The notes under the pieces: model-generated | Seen by the model: only the letters and a program-made list of their open reading frames with translations | What the model was told of the DNA's origin: nothing | Databases searched by the model: none | Shown here: positions 10,217-17,861 of the stretch, piece after piece | Layout of the letters: each line of letters starts with the position of its first letter | Numbering within the stretch: the stretch's first letter is position 1 | Position numbers and translations under genes: made by a program | Assembly (NCBI RefSeq): GCF_003987655.1 | Contig: NZ_NGKC01000013.1 | Coordinates: forward strand, 1 to 64,000 | DNA from: Vagococcus acidifermentans | Lineage (GTDB): Bacteria > Bacillota > Bacilli > Lactobacillales > Vagococcaceae | Reading direction: 5' to 3' | DNA: 64,000 nucleotides

Positions 10217-10250
10217 ACACACACTATAATTTAGTGTGTAAAAATACACT
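10217..10250. promoter_or_regulatory. Putative activator-binding site (UAS)
   Basis: ACACACTA (10219-10226) and its exact complement TAGTGTGT (10232-10239) are five bases apart, with another ACACT at 10246-10250. The site sits about 75-110 bases upstream of the -24/-12 promoter, the normal distance for an enhancer. The ACACT core is shared with the repeats upstream of the other sigma-54 promoter at 13798-13858. Confidence 0.6.
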
Positions 10251-10321
10251 TTTAGTTCAATAACAGTTCATTTTTTATGGAAATGACAGCATGGAGTACA
10301 ATTTAAAAAAAAATGTACAAA

Positions 10322-10363
10322 AATATATCCCGGCTCCGCAACTATACGGAACCGGGATATATT
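10322..10363 (-). terminator. Terminator of the sigma-54 PTS operon
   Basis: AATATATCCCGG (10322-10333) pairs with CCGGGATATATT (10352-10363), extended by CTCCG/CGGA inside. On the minus strand a T-rich tail follows. It lies 50 bases after the DUF3284 gene and separates it from the downstream IIC unit. Confidence 0.85.
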
Positions 10364-10413
10364 GGGTATTCAGTGAGTGTCCTTAAACAGGTATAGAAAA
10401 TACACTCAAATAA

Positions 10414-10827
10414 TTAATAAGCTGCCTCTATCATATCGAGCATCTTGATAAACCGCCGTTTCTTAAAAAATCCGAGCAATGTCCCCATAACTGCATCATT
10501 CATTTTTTGAAGGAAACCGTAAGAAGTCATGCTCTCTCGATAAACGACCTCACACGAGTGATCATCGAGCGGTTTGATATCATACTGTACAAGATAATCA
10601 TTATGTGTGGTAGATGTTCTGAAATGATAGGCACGATTTTCAACATGTTTTTCTATTTTGATTTTTGCCTGACTGTTTTTTGAAAATGTTTTGATGTACT
10701 CAAAATTGGTTAAATTTTGACGTGTGACTTTTTTCCCAGTCTGCTTGCGAATATCAAAGATAACTGAATCAATGATTTTCTCGTAGAAAAAAGTAGCTGG
10801 CACATTTAATTGCTTCACAATTTCCAT
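10414..10827 (-). CDS. DUF3284 family protein
   Basis: A 137-residue soluble protein of the DUF3284 family, recurrently found beside lactose/cellobiose PTS genes in Firmicutes. Its shape (N-terminal strand, long helix, antiparallel strands such as YHFRTSTTHNDYLVQYDIKP, and a C-terminal helix) suggests a START/SRPBCC-like pocket, though this is inference. It has no catalytic motif that I can name. Last gene of the operon that begins at 13693. A good RBS (GTGAGGTG) is present. A role in binding a sugar or lipid during PTS uptake is possible but untested. Confidence 0.8.
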   Translation of the reverse strand: MEIVKQLNVPATFFYEKIIDSVIFDIRKQTGKKVTRQNLTNFEYIKTFSKNSQAKIKIEKHVENRAYHFRTSTTHNDYLVQYDIKPLDDHSCEVVYRESMTSYGFLQKMNDAVMGTLLGFFKKRRFIKMLDMIEAAY

Positions 10828-10931
10828 AGTAATTCACCTCACATAATCATTATATCTCAATATCCAGTAAAATACTTCATAAACATGACCAGCCGTATCA
10901 GATAATAGGCTTGGGGGCTGACCAAAGAAAA

Positions 10932-11102
10932 CTATTTGCTCTTCTTTTTCTTCCGGCTTCTGAAAAAAAGCGCCAGACCTCCACCCATGAGCGACAAACT
11001 GGTGACAATATTCAAAACATTGTACTCACCTGTACGTGCATTGGCACTGAGAACAAACAGCACCATTCCCAAACTTATTAAAAACAAAGCATTTTTTTCC
11101 AT
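10932..11102 (-). CDS. Small membrane protein, 56 residues, unknown
   Basis: The ATG at 11102 opens MEKNALFLISLGMVLFVLSA, a first hydrophobic segment (about 5-20). A short loop ARTGEYN follows, then a second segment (about 29-47) and a very basic tail RSRKKKKSK. The layout is a two-helix hairpin with both ends in the cytoplasm. RBS-like GAGGA and AAGG precede it. It lies between the 75-residue gene and the DUF3284 gene in the sigma-54 PTS operon, with co-directional spacing of 29 bases upstream. I do not recognise the family. It could assist assembly or control of the permease. Confidence 0.65.
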   Translation of the reverse strand: MEKNALFLISLGMVLFVLSANARTGEYNVLNIVTSLSLMGGGLALFFRSRKKKKSK

Positions 11103-11131
11103 AACCTTCAAATCCTCTCACTAGGCAGTCA

Positions 11132-11359
11132 TTAAGCAGGGATAACTTGGAAATAAAGGACTTTTCCCCACTCTTGCGCCTTGATTTCTTCTTTTGCAAG
11201 TTTCGCTGCTGCTTCCAGGTCTTCAGCGTTCGTTTCAAAGAACAGCTTGATGCCTTGTTTGTTTTTGTATGAGAAGCTCACGCCGTCCTTGTCATATTGA
11301 TTCAGCAATTCGATAATCGCGTCTTGCTGCATTGGTGAATTGACTACAATCATGTCCAT
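11132..11359 (-). CDS. Small cytoplasmic protein, 75 residues, unknown
   Basis: Begins MDMIVVNSPMQQDAIIELLN and ends GKVLYFQVIPA. The predicted pattern is strand-helix-strand-strand-helix-strand with an acidic helix (EDLEAAAKLAKEEIKA), like a small ferredoxin-type alpha/beta fold. A good RBS (GGAGAGGA) precedes the ATG at 11359. It lies 86 bases after the IIC gene, inside the sigma-54 operon, so it probably has a role linked to sugar uptake. It has no catalytic residues or domain that I recognise; it could be a modulator of the PTS proteins. Confidence 0.75.
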   Translation of the reverse strand: MDMIVVNSPMQQDAIIELLNQYDKDGVSFSYKNKQGIKLFFETNAEDLEAAAKLAKEEIKAQEWGKVLYFQVIPA

Positions 11360-11445
11360 CTTCCTCTCCGCTAGTTTATAACTTAATAATATAGAACTCC
11401 ACCGGATGATTCAAGCAAAGAACCACCCGGCAGTCAAAAATTCTA

Positions 11446-12843
11446 TTAATCCTCCCCTAAACTAGGATCCATTTTGTTTGCTGCCAGCACGAACGGTGCC
11501 CAAATCAAAGCAGCAACTACCAGATTGATCACTGTCAAAACAATTGCACGCCAGTCGCCCCCTGTTGCTAGGAAGCCGCTGATACCTGCCGGTATTACCC
11601 AGATAACGTTCACAACCACTGGGGACACAAATCCTAACATCGTTGCAGCATAGGCAATCGAAGCTGTCGCAAGCGGAGCCACGATAAACGGAATACCCAA
11701 AATCGGGTTCAATACAACTGGTAGACCAAACATCACGGGTTCGTTAATGTTGAACAAGCCTGGTCCGATACCCAGCTTACCGACTGTCTTGTAGTCAGCA
11801 CGTTTGGAGAACAGCAAGATGGTTATCAAAAGAACCAATGTGACACCTGCACCGCCCGGCCAAACAAATGCTTCAAATGAACCTGCTACCCATTTGTAAG
11901 GAATCTCCAAACCTTTTTGGAAGGCGTTGCTGTTGTCTACCATTGCGGTACCATAAATCGTTTGCAAAACAGGTGCCATGATATTTGTACCGTGCAACCC
12001 GAAGAACCAGAGAACGTGAATCAACAGGACGATGACAATGACTGCACCGTATCCTTGAGAAAGTTTCAGCAGCGGAGCTTGAATCGTTTGTGCAATCCAA
12101 TCAATAATCGGCATATTAGTTGCTTTTTCAAAGACATAATAAATGATACCAACAATATACAGGGATACTACACCAGGAATGATTGCTGCAAAGGCTTTGG
12201 AAACTGCCGGTGGTACAGAGTCGGGCATTTTAATAATGACATTCTTTTTCATCAATGTAGCAAAAATAATAACTGAAATAAACCCGAAAATCATTGCTGT
12301 AAACAAACCGGAGCCGCCCATGTGTTTGCTGAAGTTGAAATAACCCCAAGCGCCGGCGCTGATTGTCTGCACACCATCTGCAACATCGACCGTGCCGCCT
12401 GCATCAGTAATGATTTTAACAGCACTTTCCGGCAATTTTTCAGCCAGACTTAGTGTGGCAGTAGCGGACTGTGTCATCCCCATGACAAAAGCAACCAGCG
12501 ATACAATCGCACCAGACAATGAATCCACTTCATAAGCGCGTCCTAATTGATAACCGAGCGACATCGAAAAAATTAATGCCATGATAGCCAGTGAACCGGT
12601 CCAAATCAGTCCGTTGATGCCGATAACAGGTTCGAAGAAGGCTGTTACCGCATTCGCTTCACCCAAATATGTTTTCGGGAAATCGCGCATAAACGCATTC
12701 AACAATGTGGCAACCGCGCCGGCCATTGTTGCCGGCATCATGCTGATAAATGCGTCACGCAAGGCAACTAAATGTTTTTCGGAACCGATACGTGCCGCAA
12801 CAGGCAAAATATATTTTTCCATCCAATTAACTAAACTGTTCAT
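11446..12843 (-). CDS. PTS cellobiose-type permease IIC
   Basis: A 465-residue EIIC of the lactose/cellobiose family. It starts NSLVNWMEKYILPVAARIG and carries the GLHGTNIMAPVL and FNINEPVMFGLPVVLNPILG sugar-site segments. A TTG upstream is in frame, but it lies inside the RBS (TTGGAGG), so the ATG at 12843 is the start. It is third in the operon after IIB and IIA and close kin of the protein at 8566. With those partners it should form a complete PTS for a beta-glucoside such as cellobiose or a lichenan fragment; the exact sugar is not visible. Confidence 0.92.
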   Translation of the reverse strand: MNSLVNWMEKYILPVAARIGSEKHLVALRDAFISMMPATMAGAVATLLNAFMRDFPKTYLGEANAVTAFFEPVIGINGLIWTGSLAIMALIFSMSLGYQLGRAYEVDSLSGAIVSLVAFVMGMTQSATATLSLAEKLPESAVKIITDAGGTVDVADGVQTISAGAWGYFNFSKHMGGSGLFTAMIFGFISVIIFATLMKKNVIIKMPDSVPPAVSKAFAAIIPGVVSLYIVGIIYYVFEKATNMPIIDWIAQTIQAPLLKLSQGYGAVIVIVLLIHVLWFFGLHGTNIMAPVLQTIYGTAMVDNSNAFQKGLEIPYKWVAGSFEAFVWPGGAGVTLVLLITILLFSKRADYKTVGKLGIGPGLFNINEPVMFGLPVVLNPILGIPFIVAPLATASIAYAATMLGFVSPVVVNVIWVIPAGISGFLATGGDWRAIVLTVINLVVAALIWAPFVLAANKMDPSLGED

Positions 12844-12944
12844 AATTTCCTCCAATTCTGATATCCCATCAAATAAGTGGTGATGTGTATCATTTGTATT
12901 CGATTACATACTTACCCTACGTTATATCAATATAATGTTCAGCA

Positions 12945-13018
12945 GGAAAAAATTTTTTTAATTTGATTGACAGTTTCCGATAACACATACCTTACGCCAA
13001 CAAATTAAAAAAATTTCC
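12945..13018 (-). repeat. AT-rich intercistronic stem-loop
   Basis: GGAAAAAATTTTTTTAATTTG (12945-12965) pairs with CAAATTAAAAAAATTTCC (13001-13018) in a nearly perfect stem of about 18 bp with a 35-base loop. It lies in the 188-base gap between the IIA and IIC genes. Such hairpins in operons usually set mRNA processing or stability and so the ratio of soluble to membrane subunits. Confidence 0.6.
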
Positions 13019-13031
13019 TACAACCAATGAT

Positions 13032-13346
13032 TTACGCGGAGATTTTACGATAAATATCGATAATCTCTTTTGCCAAATCAATGAATGTGATTGCCGTCAT
13101 CAAGTGATCTTGACTGTGAACAGTCAATAAAGTGATTGTCATGTGCTCGCCTTGAGCCTCTTGTGTCAGCAAGCTCGTTTGCGACTGATGAGCTTTGGTG
13201 ATGGATTGCTCGGCACTGGCGACTTTTGCCTCAGCTTCATCAAACTCACCTTTTTTAGCTGCATAAATTGCCTCCATTGCATCACTCTTTGCATTGCCGG
13301 CATTCATGATCAGTCCCATGACTGCTTCTAAGTTCTTTTCATCCAT
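13032..13346 (-). CDS. PTS lactose/cellobiose-type IIA
   Basis: A 104-residue helical IIA protein that passes phosphate from HPr to IIB. It has the family's N-terminal NLEAVMGLIMNAGNAKSDAMEA helix and the active-site segment LLTVHSQDHLMTAI, in which the first His (about His77) is the expected phosphorylation site and the Asp coordinates the trimer metal ion. It follows the IIB gene by 23 bases and can serve all three IIC proteins of the cluster. RBS AGAAGGAG. Confidence 0.93.
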   Translation of the reverse strand: MDEKNLEAVMGLIMNAGNAKSDAMEAIYAAKKGEFDEAEAKVASAEQSITKAHQSQTSLLTQEAQGEHMTITLLTVHSQDHLMTAITFIDLAKEIIDIYRKISA

Positions 13347-13369
13347 TCTGTAAACGCTCCTTCTGTTTG

Positions 13370-13693
13370 CTACTCTTCTCCCATCAGCTTCATTGCCTGA
13401 TTCAGGACATTTTCGCCATTCATCATGCCGTAGTCACTCATGTTGATGACATCTAACGGAATATTTTTAGCTGCCAATTTTGGCTCAAATTGTGATTTCA
13501 TGAAACGGACTTGAGGTCCCAATAACATGACATCCACATTTTTGTTTTCCAAGTTATCATCCGCTTCAGAAGCTGAAACTGCGAAAATATCGGCATCTAA
13601 ACCGCGACCTTCTGCTGCCTTCTGCATTTTAGTCACCAATAAACTGGTACTCATTCCTGCAGAACAAACCAGCATGATAGTCTTTTTAGCCAT
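13370..13693 (-). CDS. PTS lactose/cellobiose-type IIB
   Basis: A 107-residue IIB. The active-site Cys10 lies in the P-loop-like MLVCSAGMSTSLL, and LLGPQVRFM follows at mid-protein as in other cellobiose IIB proteins. A GTG nine bases upstream is in frame, but GGAAGAA next to the ATG at 13693, together with AAAGGAGA further up, fits the ATG better. First gene of the sigma-54 operon; the -24/-12 element lies about 40 bases upstream. Confidence 0.92.
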   Translation of the reverse strand: MAKKTIMLVCSAGMSTSLLVTKMQKAAEGRGLDADIFAVSASEADDNLENKNVDVMLLGPQVRFMKSQFEPKLAAKNIPLDVINMSDYGMMNGENVLNQAMKLMGEE

Positions 13694-13731
13694 TTCTTCC
13701 ACTCTCCTTTTTAGTTTTACATCTTTTATAA

Positions 13732-13747
13732 AGCAAATGCTGTGCCA
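13732..13747 (-). promoter_or_regulatory. Sigma-54 (-24/-12) promoter of the PTS operon
   Basis: On the minus strand TGGCACAGCATTTGCT matches the consensus TGGCAC-N5-TTGC with a GG-N10-GC core. The start site should be near 13721, giving a leader of about 28 bases to the IIB gene. No -10/-35 alternative is evident. Confidence 0.9.
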
Positions 13748-13797
13748 ACTTTTTTAGTCCGATAAAAAGTTATCCAGCATTGATTTAACGCTTTTCT

Positions 13798-13858
13798 TGC
13801 ACACTGCCCACCCGCTGCACACTAAAAGACTAAACTGCACACTGTGGTCAGTGTGCAG
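13798..13858. promoter_or_regulatory. Activator-binding repeats (UAS) overlapping the regulator stop
   Basis: TGCACACT occurs three times in one orientation (13798, 13816, 13836) and once inverted (AGTGTGCA at 13850-13857). The last pair forms a perfect 10-bp inverted repeat (13835-13844 and 13849-13858) that contains the stop codon of the regulator gene. The array lies about 50-110 bases upstream of the -24/-12 promoter, as an enhancer should. The inverted pair, followed on the minus strand by TTTAGTCTTTTA, may also act as a weak terminator. Confidence 0.7.
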
Positions 13859-16544
13859 TTTTGCTTGAGCTTTCCAGCTGGTTATTCAAATACATTTCTG
13901 TCAAATAGGCGATTTCACTGTCCGGAATCATGATGTGATAGTATGATTCAAGCGGCAGGATATTGGTTCTGACCACATCCATCTCATAACGATGGCTTCT
14001 TTTAAATGCGGCCAAATCAGGAAACTTTCTAACGTCATTTTTCAGTAAAATATTTTCAACAAGAAAAGCGGTGTGAATAATGATACCGGACGTCACGCTC
14101 GGGTCAATGATCAAATTCAAATCCATTTGGATTTTCTGGACAATCTTTTGAATGATTTCAAGTAACTCCCGCAGCGACGGCACTGCCGTAATCGTTTCCG
14201 ACAACGAATCGACCATCTTCTCAATCGGCACGTCTGCTGCTACGACACGGGCAAATGCTTCAAGAGACTCTTTCCTGAAAATATCGAATGCGGAGAAGAA
14301 CGGGATATGCTGATAGTCCATCTCGACAGTGCCGACGATTGCTCTGATGTCATAGCGTTCCATCAGTTCGTCGATATGCTGTTTAAAGGCGGATTTTTCA
14401 AGAAATTGCATTTGAATTATTTTGACTTCCGCTTCATTGACAACTGGTCTAATCCGCTGATACAGTTTGGCTGCCACACCCTCGCCTGTAAAACACGTGA
14501 CAATGACCGCTTTTTTCAGCTGTTTATTCTCTCTAAACTGGTTGCGCACGGACGTTTCATAGGCAGTTTGGATGTTCTCGTAAATTTCATTGAGGCTTCT
14601 GCCGATACTGGCCATCCGCACGGCTTCCAGCACAATCAGCGTGCTGACCATCGAAATCGCTTTTGTGCGGATGCCGGTTTCTTCGTGAATCATGTCGCTA
14701 AAAGAATTGAGTGAACCCATGTCCGTCAACAGAAGCACGCCTCCTGAAAGGGCGTCATGCTGATTGATGATGTAATTTTTCACCTGTTCGTACATCTGCT
14801 TGACTTCCATTGTCAGCGGCATGTTGAAGGCAATGCCGGTTTCGGTGCCCAAAAGTTCCTGCACTGCTTCCAGCATACTGGAGGCGGTTGATTTGCCGTG
14901 CATCAGCAGGACGACTTTGACATTATTCTCCTGTTCCACAACGCTGTCGGCAATATCGACAGACAAAAACATCGTCATGAAACCAATCTCATCAAACGGA
15001 ATATCAATGTCAAATTCCTGTTCAATGATGCTTGACCACTCCATCGCCACTTGAAACTCATTTAAGTTTTTCTTGCGCACGTCATTCAAGTTCGGATGGA
15101 TAATCGATTTTTTCCCCTGAATCCGCTCGATGGTGCTTTGCAGATGCAGAGCAAACGTAAAGCGCGTGCGTTCATTAAATGTGCGGGACAGACGGCTTTC
15201 CGCCAAGTCATACAGACGGTCGGTCAGCGTCCAGATACGGTCTTCTATCAAATCACGGTGTACATCGCTGCGGGACAGCTCATCCACGTAGACTTGAAAA
15301 TATTTGTTGACGTCTGTAGCAATCAGCTTTTCCAAATCGATGTCTTTCAAGCCGACTTTGGATAAGCTGGCAACTTTTTCATCGATTGTTTCATAGACAT
15401 CCATATGCTTTGCCGGGTCTTGCGACCAGACAATGTCCTTTGAGCCGGGGTCAAACGTCAAGTAATTATTGTTGGCATCAATGAACCGGTCAAGCCGGTT
15501 GGACACTTCTTTAATTTTCAGCAGACCTTTTTGGACATGCAGCGGCAGGTCGCTCTGATTAATCGTGAGATACTCTTCCTGATGCGTACGGTAATGAAGA
15601 AAGGCTTTGGCACACACCAGCTTCAAATCACGTTTGACCTGTCCGATATTGCCTTCTGCCTCGTAAAGCATGAACGCTGCTATCGCATTGCGGTCCACTG
15701 TAATGCGCTGATTCAGCCTGTTGGCCTCTTGTTTAAGGAACAAGGTTAAAATGGCGTAACGTTCGTCCAGCGTACGTTCGCTGAGCGGCGGCAGTGTGAT
15801 AGACATCGGAATCCGCCGCTTGAACGTGGCAAGGAAAATATCTGCAGACTCTGTAGTCGCACCGATGATTTGCACTGAAGCCGAATGGGTCATCGAACTT
15901 TCGCCAAGCGGCCGGTACATCCCTTTGTCAATAAATGTAAATAGCATTTCCTGTCCCTCGGGCGGCAGGCGGTGGATTTCATCCAGAAACAAAATACCGC
16001 CGTCCGCTTCGCCGATCAACCCTACTCTGTCGGCATCCGCTCCGGTAAATGCACCTTTCTTGACGCCAAAAATATGACTGAACAACAATTGCGGATTCTG
16101 CGCATAATCGGCACAGTTAAATGAAATAAACGGCGCTTCGTCTTTCAAAATATTGGGCTGTACAGCAAATTCATACATACATTCTGCAAACAGCGACTTG
16201 CCCGTACCGCTTTCGCCGAAAATAATCGTGTGCAGCCCCCGCGGCGGATACAGCATGGCTGCCTTTGCCTGCTGGATGCTGACTTTCAGCGATTCATCCG
16301 CACCGACCAGATTGTCGAAGGAAACATTTTGCTGGCTGTCTCCTTCTCCGCTTGCGTGCTGGCAAATCTTAAACAAGACAGGCCGTCCCTCGATGCGTTC
16401 AATCTGTTCTTCCTTGTACAACTCATTCAAATAACGGCTCACTGTGCTCCGGTCAAGATCAATCTGTTCAGCTATCTGCGTTGTGCTCAGACTCTCCTGG
16501 CTATTCAGTAGTATGTTGAAAATCTGATCCTTCTTGTTTAACAT
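13848..16544 (-). CDS. LevR/ManR-type sigma-54-dependent PTS regulator
   Basis: An 898-residue enhancer-binding activator. Domain order: winged HTH (about 1-60), AAA+ ATPase (about 75-330) with Walker A GESGTGKS (110-117), the sigma-54 contact loop GAFTGA (164-169) and Walker B GGILFLDEI (182-190), then PRD1 (about 410-530), a mannose-type EIIA domain with His549, a GatB-like EIIB domain with Cys684, and a C-terminal PRD2 with His824. Phosphorylation by HPr and the PTS at these residues normally sets activity. PRD1 has Phe where many PRDs carry a second His (TMFLSV). A GTG 48 bases upstream overlaps the helicase gene; the ATG at 16544, with TTGGAG before it, is preferred. It probably drives the promoters at 13732 and 10128. 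Confidence 0.93.
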   Translation of the reverse strand: MLNKKDQIFNILLNSQESLSTTQIAEQIDLDRSTVSRYLNELYKEEQIERIEGRPVLFKICQHASGEGDSQQNVSFDNLVGADESLKVSIQQAKAAMLYPPRGLHTIIFGESGTGKSLFAECMYEFAVQPNILKDEAPFISFNCADYAQNPQLLFSHIFGVKKGAFTGADADRVGLIGEADGGILFLDEIHRLPPEGQEMLFTFIDKGMYRPLGESSMTHSASVQIIGATTESADIFLATFKRRIPMSITLPPLSERTLDERYAILTLFLKQEANRLNQRITVDRNAIAAFMLYEAEGNIGQVKRDLKLVCAKAFLHYRTHQEEYLTINQSDLPLHVQKGLLKIKEVSNRLDRFIDANNNYLTFDPGSKDIVWSQDPAKHMDVYETIDEKVASLSKVGLKDIDLEKLIATDVNKYFQVYVDELSRSDVHRDLIEDRIWTLTDRLYDLAESRLSRTFNERTRFTFALHLQSTIERIQGKKSIIHPNLNDVRKKNLNEFQVAMEWSSIIEQEFDIDIPFDEIGFMTMFLSVDIADSVVEQENNVKVVLLMHGKSTASSMLEAVQELLGTETGIAFNMPLTMEVKQMYEQVKNYIINQHDALSGGVLLLTDMGSLNSFSDMIHEETGIRTKAISMVSTLIVLEAVRMASIGRSLNEIYENIQTAYETSVRNQFRENKQLKKAVIVTCFTGEGVAAKLYQRIRPVVNEAEVKIIQMQFLEKSAFKQHIDELMERYDIRAIVGTVEMDYQHIPFFSAFDIFRKESLEAFARVVAADVPIEKMVDSLSETITAVPSLRELLEIIQKIVQKIQMDLNLIIDPSVTSGIIIHTAFLVENILLKNDVRKFPDLAAFKRSHRYEMDVVRTNILPLESYYHIMIPDSEIAYLTEMYLNNQLESSSKTAH

Positions 16545-16566
16545 GTTCTCAACTCCAACTAATCCT

Positions 16567-17841
16567 TCAGACTCGATTTTTCTTTCTGACACCTTTATTT
16601 TTTTGCGCTTTTTTCTTCACTTTCTTCTTTTTCCGTTTCGTCTCCGGCTCTTTCTTCATTTTGCCGGCAGCGGCAGTTTTCTTTGCCTCGAAATCGGGCA
16701 GCTCGTCATTTTTTTTCTCAGGCTTTGTGTCAAGGATAGCGCCGTGGCTGACAAACACTTCCTGCAGCGTATGACCTGTGGCCTGAACCATTTTTTTCAA
16801 CTCGCGCACAGCACGTTCATTCGACAGCGTGAGCACCATCCCGTCATGCCCCATCCTGCCTGTCCGGCCCGACCGGTGCGTATACACGTCGGCCGTTTGC
16901 GCCTGATCATATTGAACAATATAGCTCAAATCAGCAAAGTCCAAGCCTCTGGCCGCCACATCAGTGGTCAAAAGAAGCGGCAACCGGGCGTCCGCAAAGG
17001 CGCTGACGGCTAATTTCCGTTCCATCTGGTTCTGGTCTGACGCGAGTGTTGCATGGGGGACGCCCAAATAAGTCAGACGTTCCGAGACTACCCCGAGCTC
17101 GCTCACTTGGTTAAAAAACACAAGCGCCCTGAAATCCGGGATATGCGCCAGACGCCGCAGGACTTCTGTCCTTTTGCGCGTCGGAACAATCACAAATGCA
17201 TGCGTGACTGTTCCTTGCGAACGGTCGCGGCCGGTAACATCAATCGTCACCAGTTCTGCGGAAAACATGTCCGAGAGCGTCGCTGCGGCAGACAGACCTG
17301 TGGCAGAGTAAGCGGCCAATTGGGTGTCCTGCTGCAAAGTTTTGATGATGCTTTGACTGCTTTGTCGGCTGGTTTCTTCAAGCAGCTGGTCGACCTCGTC
17401 AAGGACGACAGCGTTTATCAAATGGCTTTTGACTTTCTTCTGCTTGATCAGCTCGAGTACTCTGCCCGGTGTGCCGACAAGTACTTCCGGACGTTCCTTC
17501 AGCTTCTCAATTTGCCGGCGGATATTGGCACCGCCTGTCAACGGCAGGACGGCAAAGCCGAAAGGTTTGGACCATTTTCTGGCAACCGCAGCCACCTGCA
17601 TGGCCAGTTCCTGGGAGGGCTGCAAAATCAGCAGCTGGTTGCCTTCCCCTTTCACCACTTTGGTCAACAGCGGCAGCAAATACGCCAGTGTTTTCCCGGA
17701 ACCGGTAGGTGAGATGCCTAACACATTTTTCCCCTCCAGCAGCGGTTGAAAGCTTTCTTCCTGAATCACGGCAGCGTCGTTAAATCCTTCTTCCTGCCAA
17801 AGTGCCTGCCACTCTGCAGGCAGCTGTTCGATATATGTCAT
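16567..17841 (-). CDS. DEAD-box RNA helicase
   Basis: A 424-residue superfamily 2 helicase. Motif I is SPTGSGKT (44-51), motif Ia PSQELAMQ, motif II DEVD (148-151, a variant of DEAD), motif III SAT, and motif VI HRSGRTGRMG. The C-terminal 50 residues are lysine-rich (KKKKVKKKAQKNKG) and likely bind RNA. Small Firmicutes helicases of this kind act in ribosome assembly or cold-stress RNA remodelling. RBS AAGGAG. It lies upstream of the LevR-like gene with a 22-base gap, possibly co-transcribed but probably unrelated in role. Confidence 0.9.
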   Translation of the reverse strand: MTYIEQLPAEWQALWQEEGFNDAAVIQEESFQPLLEGKNVLGISPTGSGKTLAYLLPLLTKVVKGEGNQLLILQPSQELAMQVAAVARKWSKPFGFAVLPLTGGANIRRQIEKLKERPEVLVGTPGRVLELIKQKKVKSHLINAVVLDEVDQLLEETSRQSSQSIIKTLQQDTQLAAYSATGLSAAATLSDMFSAELVTIDVTGRDRSQGTVTHAFVIVPTRKRTEVLRRLAHIPDFRALVFFNQVSELGVVSERLTYLGVPHATLASDQNQMERKLAVSAFADARLPLLLTTDVAARGLDFADLSYIVQYDQAQTADVYTHRSGRTGRMGHDGMVLTLSNERAVRELKKMVQATGHTLQEVFVSHGAILDTKPEKKNDELPDFEAKKTAAAGKMKKEPETKRKKKKVKKKAQKNKGVRKKNRV

Positions 17842-17861
17842 AGTAACTCCTTACGTCAATA

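Noticed and set aside
17053-17712. A 219-codon plus-strand frame over the helicase gene
   Set aside because: Antisense to conserved helicase motifs and without translation signals.
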